A DNA stretch of 64,000 bases from Vigna angularis (Eukaryota; Streptophyta; Magnoliopsida; Fabales; Fabaceae): assembly GCF_016808095.1 (NCBI RefSeq), contig NC_068977.1:10166479-10230478 (forward strand), in the 5' to 3' direction. Under the pieces are notes generated by a model. It searched no databases. It was not told where the DNA came from and saw only the letters and a list, made by a program, of their open reading frames with translations. How positions within the stretch are numbered: the first letter of the stretch is position 1; every line of letters begins with the position of its first letter. The position numbers and the translations under genes were made by a program. Below are positions 54,865 through 64,000 of the stretch, piece after piece.

Positions 54865-55950
54865 CTATCCTAAGAAATGTGATAATTGATATTGAATTAA
54901 ACCACTTTTATTGTTGTACAGAACCTCTTTAAAAAATAACCATGTAGAACTTAGTAGGAAATCACTTACTGCACCTAAAAAATGTGATCATTGTATTGAA
55001 TTAAATTACTTTTATTGTTGTACAGAACCTCTTTCAGAAATAACCACATAGGACTTAGTACATAACCACTTACTGCACCTAAGAAATGAATGATTGATAT
55101 TCAATTAAATCACTTCTATTTCTTGTACAAAACTTCTTTCATAAATAACCACATAAAACATAGTAGATAACCATTTACTGCACCTAAGAAATGTGATCAT
55201 TCATATTGAATTAAACCAGGTTTTGTGTTGTACATAACCTCTTTCAGAAATAACCACATAGAACGTAGTAGATAACCACTTATTGCACCTAAAAAATGTG
55301 ATCATTGATATTGAATTAAACTACCTTTATTGTTGTACATAACCTCTTTCAGAAATAATTACATAGGACTTAGTACATAACCACTTATTGCACCTAATAA
55401 GAAATGAATGATTGATATTCAATTAAACCACTTTTATTTCTTGTACAAAACATCTTTCATAAATAACCACATAGGACTTAGTAGATAACCACTTACTGTA
55501 CCTAAGAAATGTGATCATTCATATTCAATTAAACCACTTTTATTGTTATACATAACCCCTTTCAGAAATAACCACAAAAGACCTAGTAGATAACCACTTA
55601 CTGCACATAAGAAAAGTGATTATTGATATTGAATTAAACAACTTTTATTATTGTACAGAACCTCTTTCTAAAATAACTATATAGGACTTAGTAGATAGTC
55701 ACTTACTTCACTTAAGAAATGACGTGATTTATATTGAATTAAACCACTTCTATTTGTGTACAAAACCTCTTTCATAAATAACCACATACAACTTAGTAGA
55801 TAACCACTTACTGCACCTAAGAAATGTGATGATGATATTGAATTAAACCACCTTTATTGTTGTACATAACCTCTTTCACAAATAACCACATAGAAACTAG
55901 TAGATAACCACTTACTACACCCAAGATATTGATATGGATATTGAATGAAA
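54865..55950. repeat. Tandem array, period about 106 bp, about 10 copies
   Basis: Units recur at roughly 54870, 54978, 55085, 55192, 55297, 55402, 55507, 55613, 55718 and 55829. Each contains GATATTGAATTAAACCAC, TTGTACA, CCTCTTTCAGAAATAACCAC and ACTTACTGCACCTAAGAAATG. Units differ by scattered substitutions and small indels, so the array is old. There is no palindrome-plus-spacer structure and no coding frame. Confidence 0.93.
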
Positions 55951-56209
55951 AAACCACTTACTACAGGAAAAAAATCAAATGTTTAACTGCATTGACTTAA
56001 AAACTTTTTTAGTTATTGTTTATCTGTAATGAAGCACATGGTTAATTGAATTGGCATTATGAACAAAAAGAAGATAAAGAATAATGTATTCCCAGATCAA
56101 ATTCATTGAACCTGGAAAATGAACAACTGAATAACAATTACAAATGGATCATATATTCAACCTTCCTTCATAAAAAAATACAACAGTTAACATCATTCAA
56201 ATTTACAAT

Positions 56210-56533
56210 TTACAATATACTTTCAAAATTCTTCTCAGAATTGGACTTCTGAAAATCATCACCTTCCATCTCTATTTCTTTCTTAGAATTTGAAACCAGA
56301 ACAGATGAAACTACTAGCTCATAATCTTCATGTGAATTACTGGTCCCAAAATCATCAACTACCATGTCATAATCTTTATTTGAATGTGAGTTCCCAACAT
56401 GAGCAGCCCCTTGCCTCTTCTGTGCAACAAACATTTGTAGCTTCTCAACCATTTTCTCAAGCTCGACAATGGTCGCCTCTTGGTCAACAATGATAACAAG
56501 CAAAACTTCATTTTCTGCAACAATATCAGCCAT
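56210..56533 (-). CDS. Hypothetical 107-aa protein, coiled-coil N-terminus
   Basis: Starts at ATG 56533. The first 40 residues have heptad-like hydrophobic spacing (ENEVLLVIIVDQEATIVEL, then KMVEKLQMFV), followed by acidic, serine-rich repeats of a SNSHEDYELVV/SNKDYDMVV type. No family is recognised. An AG (GTTGCAG) lies just after the ATG, so this could instead be an internal exon. It lies inside the possible Mutator-like element, and its coding status is uncertain. Confidence 0.25.
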   Translation of the reverse strand: MADIVAENEVLLVIIVDQEATIVELEKMVEKLQMFVAQKRQGAAHVGNSHSNKDYDMVVDDFGTSNSHEDYELVVSSVLVSNSKKEIEMEGDDFQKSNSEKNFESIL

Positions 56534-56599
56534 AACAGATTTAAATGGAACACATATATAGACACATCTCTCACAACAAAATCACATTCAAAAACCATA

Positions 56600-58370
56600 T
56601 ATAATTACACTGAATGTTCACATTATAGCTATATAAACACTTAATCTGATTGGTTTAGAATCTTAGGATAAAGCAGCTTTACTCACTTCTGGTATTTCAA
56701 TTTCCTACCGTCCTTAGCCTAAACAGATAGGTACGGTTATGAATTGCTAACTTTGTTATAAGATTCCACTTATAATATAGGCAATGTTACCAAACATAAC
56801 TAGGCATGCAAATTCTTTTTAAGAAAACAAAATAAAAGAATCAAGGGTTTGTAAGAGGATAACAAGAAATAACATTGATATCAAAAGAGACAAATGACAT
56901 AAGTTTGCTTCATTCACAACAATACAAGATCAAAGAAAGATCTCCAAAATTCCATATTTATTCTATAGAAAGTCAAATCCGCTAGACAAGATCCAAGTTT
57001 TAAAGCGTACATAGCATAACAATCTTCTAAACAAATGACACATGTTGAAAATTGGCCTATCCAACTTAATAGATTAACCCTATCAAGGAAGGCCACAGTG
57101 AATTTTTTTCATTGTTGTATAATATTACTTCAAAAGGTAATGAAATGAAAGGAAGTTTGGCTTTAGTTCAATTTAGCAAACTAAACAAAGATATGTATTA
57201 ACAATTGACTCAGGATCCTTTTGTAGGTCTGAAGTTGTTCAATAGAAGAAAAAAATTGGGAAACCTACTAGAAGGGAGAAATTCTCATATGCTCTTATTT
57301 CAGGGTTCCCAGTGAAAATGATTCAGAAAGTATGCAGTAAAACAAGAATATTTTACAATACTACATTTAAAAGGAAGGTTAATTATATTTTCCAACACTA
57401 AGTGCCCATGTGGGAATATCTTTTTTATTATTTTCATAAGCTCTCTTAAAAAAGTGCCCAGGGGATTTGAAACACCAACAGAAACACCCCTTTTAAATGA
57501 TATGATACTGGTCTCCCTTGGATGATGTTATTTAACTTATGCAGCAATTTGTATGGAGGATTTGTCAGGAATATTATAAAAAAATTATGTAGAGAATGTA
57601 TGTATTTGTACGATGAAATTCAAACTAAGGGAAGCCAATTTGATAATCCTAGACTAAATGCAGCTTTTATGAATGTTTTGATTGAAGGTCCTTTTACAAC
57701 ATTTCATTGTTCATTTGTGAAGAAAAGACACTTTATTTGTTGCCAATCCCAGCCTGCCTTAGTTTCAATCACAATGAGGAGTGCCATAATTACAATTTTA
57801 AGGATGACGGTTTAGCCTTGCATCAAATAGATATTGACTTAAATAGAGCTTATAATGTTTTGATAGTCTTTATTAATAATCTGATTTTGGGGAATTAAGT
57901 CAAACCCTAAACCCGAATCTATGAGTTTGCTTTGTATCTCAGAAAAATGAACTTCAGATTTCACTTTCCATTCCTTCTCATCTGTCCACCTTGTTGAAGT
58001 TATTTCCATCACACACCAACAAATTCTAGCATCATCTGACAACCTATAGTATTAATAACTATAAAGCATAAAGTAATTTATGTATGTATTCCTTTGTTTC
58101 CTTATCATTGGTCCAATTCTTCCCATCCAAATTACCCTTTTTGGAACTTAACAAAAGTTGCTAAGTAACAGCTTTCAATAGAATTAATGTAACCACAATA
58201 ATTTTATTTTAGTTACGAAAGAAATGGTATATACATACATGAAGAAAACAAATCAGTAAGTGTGATGAACAAAATGCATTTGAACATGAAGGGAAAACTG
58301 TGCAAACATCAGAGTGAATAATCAATAAAAAAAAGATGTTGAAGGGGTTTAAAATATAAAAGGAAAAAAA
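56600..58370. other. Unassigned region with two unrecognised open stretches
   Basis: 57522-57815 (+) and 57839-58042 (minus, no ATG) are open and of mixed composition but match no family I know. The minus-strand stretch reads MEITSTRWTDEKEWKVKSEV. They may be exons of a transposon-borne or degraded gene. The rest is AT-rich. Confidence 0.25.
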
Positions 58371-58529
58371 ATTTGGACCATTCCTCAAACCTTCTTCTCT
58401 TAGTGCCTCTCACTCACCACCGATCTCGTTTACTGTTCTCCCTACCGCAACTCTCCCTCTCACGACCTTGACCCCTTTAGTGTAGGGTTTACGAAAATAA
58501 AGCAAAAAAAATGAAAAGATAAAGAAATG

Positions 58530-58695
58530 ATGAGAAAAGAATCGCGTTCTATCAGCCCAACCTTAGCACAACACGAACAATTGCTCTTCGGTGTTCTCGC
58601 GTTCTCTATCAGCCCCAACCCTAGCACAACACGAACACTTCTTCAGTCTTCTTGCGTTCTCCATCGTGCCAACCTTGGCACAACACTTCCTCTTC
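58530..58695. repeat. Three imperfect ~58-66-bp repeats
   Basis: The unit TCTATCAGCCCAACCTTAGC then ACAACACGAACA occurs three times with changes (near 58548, 58608 and 58663). On the minus strand this gives short ORFs beginning MENARRLKK. It looks like duplicated leader sequence and not a gene. Confidence 0.6.
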
Positions 58696-58849
58696 GAAAA
58701 TGAAATGGTGCAAAAGTGAATGACAAAATGAGTCAAATGAAATCAGATACAGCAAAGTGAAATAAGAGAGAGAAAGACTTTACTAAAACCTAGCGTTTCA
58801 TTTAGCACGTAAATGACCGAATCACCCTTCAGCACATTCATAGAATTTG

Positions 58850-59480
58850 GGCCCCACGGCGTGTCAAATGAGTGTCAAAAAGTTTTACCGTGTCAAAGTA
58901 TTCTTTTTGTTTTTCATTTTCAGTTGATCAATAAAATAAAAGATAATTAAAATTGATTTATATTTAAGTCTATGAAACTTAATTTTTATTTATATTTGAA
59001 ACTAGAGACTAAGTTTATTGGAGTGGTAGTCCAACTCAAAAGATACATTTATTATATATATTTACTTTAGTGTCACATTTTTTTCCAAATATATACTCAC
59101 TGACTTGAAAAATTAGTGTTAGATGTGTAATTGCAAAAAACAAATGTGAAAAAATAAAAGCAATAAATATTTGCGTTTTTGCTTTAACCTAATAAATATC
59201 TTTTAAGATTAGCCAATAACCAATAATCATTTGTTTTCATTGTAATTAATATATAAAGAAGGAAAATGTTGTAATTTTCACTCACTACAAAAATAAATAA
59301 GAATAGAAATTTTAGTAAGACTATTTTTCTTAAAATAAAAATAAGAACTATTGATGCCCAAAAGTTTGGTACAAATCAATAGAATGCATTTTATAAATAC
59401 AACTTCAAGTAAAATTCTTAATGTACAATATTTCATTCTCAACAAAGTCAAATGAAAATTTACGAGACGGAAAACTCTTT
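58850..59480. other. AT-rich intergenic DNA
   Basis: Begins with a GTGTCAAATGAGTGTCAAAA segment like Mutator-type terminal repeats (see findings), then AT-rich sequence. CACTACAAAAATA at 59283 resembles a CACTA end but has no partner. No gene is seen. Confidence 0.4.
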
Positions 59481-59751
59481 AAGGTTTGTTCTTTTGAGTG
59501 GATTTGAGAGAATTTGAAGATAATTTTTTTGTCGTTTTTTTGAGCGAATTTGAAAATAAATGAGAATGAATTTGAAAATAATTTTTTTTTAATTTGTCAC
59601 GTCAATATAATTCTATACTAATTCTCACAAATTTTATTTTCAAATTCATTGTCATTTACCTCCAAATTGGTTCAAAAAAACGACAAAGAAAATTATCTTC
59701 AAATCTTCTCAAATCCACTCTCTCAAATCCACTCAAAAGAACAAGGCCTAA
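59480..59751. mobile_element. Tourist-like (PIF/Harbinger) MITE, TAA target duplication
   Basis: A 266-bp element (59483-59748) starts GGTTTGTTCTTTTGAGTGG and ends CCACTCAAAAGAACAAGGCC. The inverted arms extend over about 90 bp, including GATTTGAGAG and TTTGTCGTTTTTTTGA. TAA occurs at 59480-59482 and 59749-59751; a 3-bp TAA duplication is typical of PIF/Harbinger MITEs. The apparent 60-codon ORF inside it is not a gene. Confidence 0.85.
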
Positions 59752-61139
59752 ACTCATACAAAATAAAATTAACTAATTTTACATTAAAAATGATAGTTAG
59801 ATGTATTTAATATGTTTTTTTTTTTACTTCATACAATACATGAATATATTTTCTAAAGTACATATAACAATATTGGAGATGATTCCTAAATTTAAATACA
59901 ATAATATTTTAAAAAAATAACTTTAAATAAAACTTTTGAAATTGGAAGCGGCTTATATTTAATAACAATGAACATAAACATAACTCACTTTTTCTCGTGC
60001 TGTTTAATCGTAGCATACAAACCCATTTAGGTAACCATGGTCAAATGTTTCTATCCTAATTTTGTGCAAAACTTTGATTATATGATGCAAAATTGCCAAA
60101 TGTTTGTGCTACTAATGTCTCCTAATTAGGAGAATGGTGGGTTCTAAATTAACAATTTTTTTTGCAACTTATGATTAAAGCTTAAGGGCCACTAGCTTTT
60201 CCTTTTTTCTTTCTTCCTCATTTTAGGGTCTTTTGGTTAGTCTTAATCATTAGTCAAAAGATCTTCTAGGGCAATGCACATTAACAAAAATTATTAGAAC
60301 TTAGGTTAAACCAATGTTGTGTTTTTGACATTTAACATGTGTGCATATATAACCGTACCCTTGTACTTTATTTTAGTCTCACTCACAATTGATTACTTGT
60401 TTTTAACTTGTAAAAGAAAACAAAGTTGAAACACACGGTACATAGTGAAGGTAGCTAGGAGATAGATCCACTTTTTTACTAACCTCTTTACTCTTTTTAA
60501 TGATTAGGATTAACACCCCTCTTGATTAAATTTATGCAAATCAATGTTCTTTTCGGAAAGATTTAAACTTTTTAATAAAATATTGCACTCACAAAAAATA
60601 AAATACTCCTACATTTCTAAAACTTACAATGAATATGTTAAAACATAATGTCATACTGTTTATGAAAAAGGGCATTAGACAAAGAAGAGCTGGTCACTGT
60701 CTGTAACTAAGCTAAGAACTCTTTGATTAAAATTTACTAGAGAAAGAAGAAACGGAAGATAGTAAAAATTTCAATACATAATGTAAAACAATTATCAATT
60801 TAATTAATTTCTATTAAAGAAACTGACTAACTATTTTTAATTCTTCTCACAATTCCATCTTTTTAATACAGAAAATTTGAATATAACACTTTCCTCTAGA
60901 AACTTAATCTCAATGTCACTAAACTATAAGTGGTAAAAACTTACTAACGTAGCCAAAAGATAACATGAAGCTGAGAAAGAACAACTAAAGCAAGCACCAA
61001 AGTTTGATATATATTAAAACAAAAAATATGTTCCGACTGCTTATATATACTTTTGTTGTACCTTATTCATTGTCAATTTTCCAATGTTCCAATCCCCAAA
61101 TCAATGGAAGAATTTCATGATATCAGTACATAACTGGTG

Positions 61140-61140
<1 letters not shown>
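59752..61140. other. Intergenic DNA upstream of the MYB gene
   Basis: AT-rich, with no gene, RNA gene or bounded repeat seen. Confidence 0.5.

Positions 61141-61142
<2 letters not shown>

Positions 61143-61198
<56 letters not shown>
61143..61198. repeat. (TA)n microsatellite
   Basis: About 27 TA repeats lie 480 bp upstream of the MYB start codon. No element is inserted in it. Tyr-Ile repeat ORFs across it are artefacts. Confidence 0.95.
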
Positions 61199-61200
<2 letters not shown>

Positions 61201-61682
61201 TGAAAGATGAAAAGAGGGAATTGCTTACAAGGACAAAGCTTGCCAGCCATTTGGGACCAGGGAATCCCATCAAACTCAATATTTTTATGGTGCTTGCAAG
61301 GAATGGTATCAACAAAAGAAGATTTTGGGTGCAAATAATGAAAAATTGTCAACAGGGTGGACTCAGAGATGGTTATTTTTTCTTGCATTGAAAAATTTTG
61401 TGGTTGAACAGAAACTCTTGATCTTGTCTGAAGAAGGGTGGTGGTGAGCATCATTTTATAATGACAACCCTTGCATGCCTTTCACAGCTTTCAACTAAAG
61501 CAACTTCCATCCAATCATTTGTCACCCCTCTCAAAGGACACCTTGCCCTTATTTAAATGTCTGAATGAACTGGCAGCATCTTTGCTTCAACCTCAATTAA
61601 GCTGCTTTTTAAGTGCCCTTCCTTTTGTTAACTCTCAGGGGAATCTAATATCTTGTTTTTCTGCAAAAGGGTAGGTTCCAAA
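61199..61682 (+). promoter_or_regulatory. Promoter and 5' leader region of the MYB gene
   Basis: Includes CCTTATTTAAATG near 61546 as a possible TATA-like element, about 130 bp before the ATG, and a CT-rich stretch downstream. Assignment rests on position only. Confidence 0.35.
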
Positions 61683-62807
61683 ATGGGCAGACAACCTTGT
61701 TGTGATAAGGTTGGTTTGAAGAGAGGTCCATGGACTATTGAGGAAGATCACAAGCTTATGAATTTCATTCTCAACAATGGTATTCACTGCTGGAGAGCAG
61801 TTCCCAAGCTAGCAGGTATTTCCTTTGTGAAAAATTTGTTTACTTGTGACTTTGCCTTAAAGTTGTGTATCATTTGAATTCTGCATTTTTCCTTTTTCTT
61901 TCTGTTTGGCATTGTGGTGAAGGATTGCTGAGATGTGGAAAGAGCTGCAGATTGAGATGGATTAATTATCTGAGACCAGACCTCAAGAGAGGTGGATTTA
62001 CTGAAATGGAAGAGGATCAAATTATACAACTACATTCATGTCTTGGTAACAGGTATCTATATGTATATATAGTTATATGTTGTATGTTACATGTTTATGG
62101 CATGGTTTTTGGACAGTGTATTTGAAAAACCTTAATTCTGCCACCAAAATCACAATCCTATGCAATCTTCTCAAAAACTTAAATCATACTTTACAGATTT
62201 ATAGATGTCTTGTAACACACAATGAAGCACATTTTGCAGGTGGTCTAAGATTGCTTCACATTTTCCAGGGAGGACAGATAATGAAATCAAGAACCATTGG
62301 AACACAAAGATAAAAAAGAGGTTGAAGGTCCTTGGTTTGGACCCTTTGACCCTGATGCCAATTGAGCAAAAGCAGCAACAGTCTGGTGATGATGACAAAC
62401 TCAAGACAGAGAAACAGCAAAAAAGCACTTCAAAAGGGTCTGACCAAGGTGTGGATAGCAAACCCTTGGACATGCATGCCACAGGAGAAGAGCCAAAAAC
62501 AGAAGACAAAATGGAAGAAAAAAAGGTAACATGGGATGACACCACTGGTTTTCTGAACAATTATGAAATGTTGTGCTCACAGTTGGAGTTGGGATCATGG
62601 TTGAGCCAAGAAACCAAAGCCAGCACCAGCTCTTACTGTAGTTCTTCTTTCTCACTGGATGATTCTAGCAACCTTTCTGTCTGTGAATCCTCTTATCTTC
62701 AGGAAAATTCCTTGCAACAATGGGTTGAGGATTTGGATTCCAGTCTCTCATGGGATAGCTTCAATCCACTTCACACTGATTTTCCCTTCTTGGAAAATAG
62801 GCAATAA
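61683..62807 (+). CDS. R2R3-MYB transcription factor
   Basis: Three exons (61683-61815, 61923-62052, 62240-62807; GT-AG borders) give 831 nt, or 276 residues. The start [18 protein letters not shown] is the canonical R2R3-MYB N-terminus. R2 has the usual tryptophans ([15 protein letters not shown]). R3 has GGFTEMEE at the position where the first R3 tryptophan is replaced by phenylalanine, then RWSKIA and NHWNT. The intron positions, after LAG and within NR|W, are the standard ones for this family. The C-terminal half is Gln/Ser/Lys-rich and acidic, ending [11 protein letters not shown], as in an activation domain. It is nuclear and DNA-binding. The R2R3 sequence is closest, from memory, to Arabidopsis subgroup 8-type MYBs (MYB20/40/42/43/85 group). 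Targets cannot be read from sequence. Confidence 0.95.
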
Positions 62808-62854
62808 AGCATAATTCCCTCATAACACCATCCCATTCTTACAATCTCTCCAGC

Positions 62855-62860
62855 AATAAA
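62855..62860 (+). terminator. Poly(A) signal of the MYB gene
   Basis: AATAAA 48 bp after the stop codon. Another AATAAA overlaps the stop codon itself (62803-62808). Confidence 0.5.
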
Positions 62861-62869
62861 ATGCTACAA

Positions 62870-64000
62870 AATATCTTGTCATCAAGAATGCCACTTCAAT
62901 TCTACAAAATCAATGGTTTATTCTAATGTGATTCCATATTGTTGAATGTGAATTGGATACATTGTCATGGTTTGCTCCTTTTCCACTTATTGGATTGAAT
63001 TCCTCACAAACATTCTCACACTTTACGTCATTCAGATCATTTCTAACTTAAAAGTTATTACAAATACTGACGAATGGATATAAAAAAAAAAGAGTAGTAT
63101 TCTTTGCTTCAAGAAATACAGAAGTTAAAGTGGTAAGATTTAAAAAAAAAAAATTGTGAAACTTATTAATAATTTGAACGATACGATAAATAGAAAAATA
63201 ATTTAATAGATTAAAATGTAAGATTGTAATTTTATTGATTAAAAATAATATAAAATAAAATTTAATTACTTAAAATTAATTTAAAATAAAATCTAAATGA
63301 TTGGTTTTAAAATAAAATGAAAAATCAAAGATTTACTTAATTTAAAATAAAATTTAAGATCACCATTTTTGCTTCTCTCCATTGTATCTGACGGTTTCAT
63401 TAAAGTTGTCACACACATCATCATGAAGTCTCCAAGGTTTTCCCTGTTTGGTCACTTTCTGCTGCTTGTTTCAATCTATCATTTTTGTTGTTCTCCCTTT
63501 GTTCCTTTTGAGAGGACAAAGCTTTATCCTTTTAAATAAGTTCATGACTTCTGCAAATTTAAAATATTTTTTATATACAATTTTGTAATATATTCATACC
63601 TCCACTTAACGTTTGAATATATATAATGTTTAAAGTTGATTACTATTTAAATAATTTATTACATTATTTATTGATTTGCTATAATTATTCATATAATTGA
63701 TTATTCTTTTATGATATTTAAATATTTGTTTTATTTGATTATTTGATTTGCATCATTTTGTGGTTACATTTTGTACTTAAATAAGACTTTTTTTTTTTAA
63801 TAATAATACACACGTAAATTAGTCTTCAATAATGTTTTAATCAACTTAGCTAGTGGGAGCATTTTTTCACAATCCTTTATATGTCTCAATCCAAACTCTT
63901 TCTAATCATTTTCTCATCTACAGTTATATCTTATATTCTTATTTTGTTTAAGAATTGTTTGATTTTATTGATTTTCACCTAAATCTTATTATTATTATTA
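62870..64000. other. AT-rich intergenic DNA to window end
   Basis: Contains a run of TTAAAATAAAATTTAA-like short repeats near 63230-63360. No gene or bounded element is seen before the window ends. Confidence 0.5.

Noticed and set aside
54865..55950. CRISPR-like array
   Set aside because: The whole roughly 106-bp unit repeats head to tail with no unique spacers, and the genome is eukaryotic.
59283..59300. CACTACAAAAATA as a CACTA terminus
   Set aside because: No opposite end, target duplication or subterminal repeats were found; the motif is expected by chance in A-rich sequence.
61101..61454. ORFs with long Tyr-Ile repeats
   Set aside because: They are read-through of the (TA)n microsatellite.

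Overview
This is a plant nuclear window. It is AT-rich, has GT-AG introns and is packed with nested transposable elements. The repeat families and gene content suggest a legume, probably a warm-season bean relative such as Vigna or Phaseolus; the species is inference. No bacterial, plasmid or CRISPR signal is present. Three host gene loci are clear: two tandem cytosolic GAPDH (GAPC) genes at 20.8-23.5 kb and 35.7-38.4 kb, and an R2R3-MYB gene at 61.7-62.8 kb. All three are on the + strand.

Layout. 0.6-2.0 kb: a TIR element inside (TA)n microsatellites. 2.6-4.4 kb: a TIR element split by a small CACTA element. 6.7-16.6 kb: a complete Ty3/gypsy element with an intact 1533-residue Gag-Pol. 16.8-19.0 kb: a Mutator-like element carrying pieces of host genes, including UPF0496 (Pack-MULE-like). 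19.3 kb: a palindromic MITE with a 9-bp target duplication. 20.8-23.5 kb: GAPC copy 1, all 11 exons present but with a 1-bp deletion in exon 4. 23.9 kb: a TRIM-like element. 24.5-33.7 kb: a solo LTR split by a 6.9-kb CACTA element that has an intact accessory gene and a decayed copia fragment but no recognisable transposase. 35.7-38.4 kb: GAPC copy 2, intact (337 aa). 39.8-40.2 kb: a nuclear copy of mitochondrial cob. 41.6-41.9 kb: a CACTA end. 43.1-52.3 kb: a second Ty3/gypsy element (minus strand), very young but with a large gag deletion. It sits in a host region that may itself be an old Mutator-like element (about 42.75-58.9 kb), which also contains a roughly 106-bp tandem array. 59.5 kb: a Tourist-like MITE. 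61.1 kb: a (TA)n tract. 61.7-62.8 kb: the MYB gene.

The GAPC pair came from a segmental tandem duplication that includes upstream and downstream flanks. The TRIM and the solo LTR/CACTA nest are present only beside copy 1, and copy 2 shows the empty sites. The 3' halves of the two genes, introns included, are far more alike than the 5' halves, which points to gene conversion. No new multi-gene system was found. The most interesting signals are the decaying and converting GAPC pair, the Pack-MULE-like element, and the repeat-mediated gag deletion in a very recent retrotransposon.
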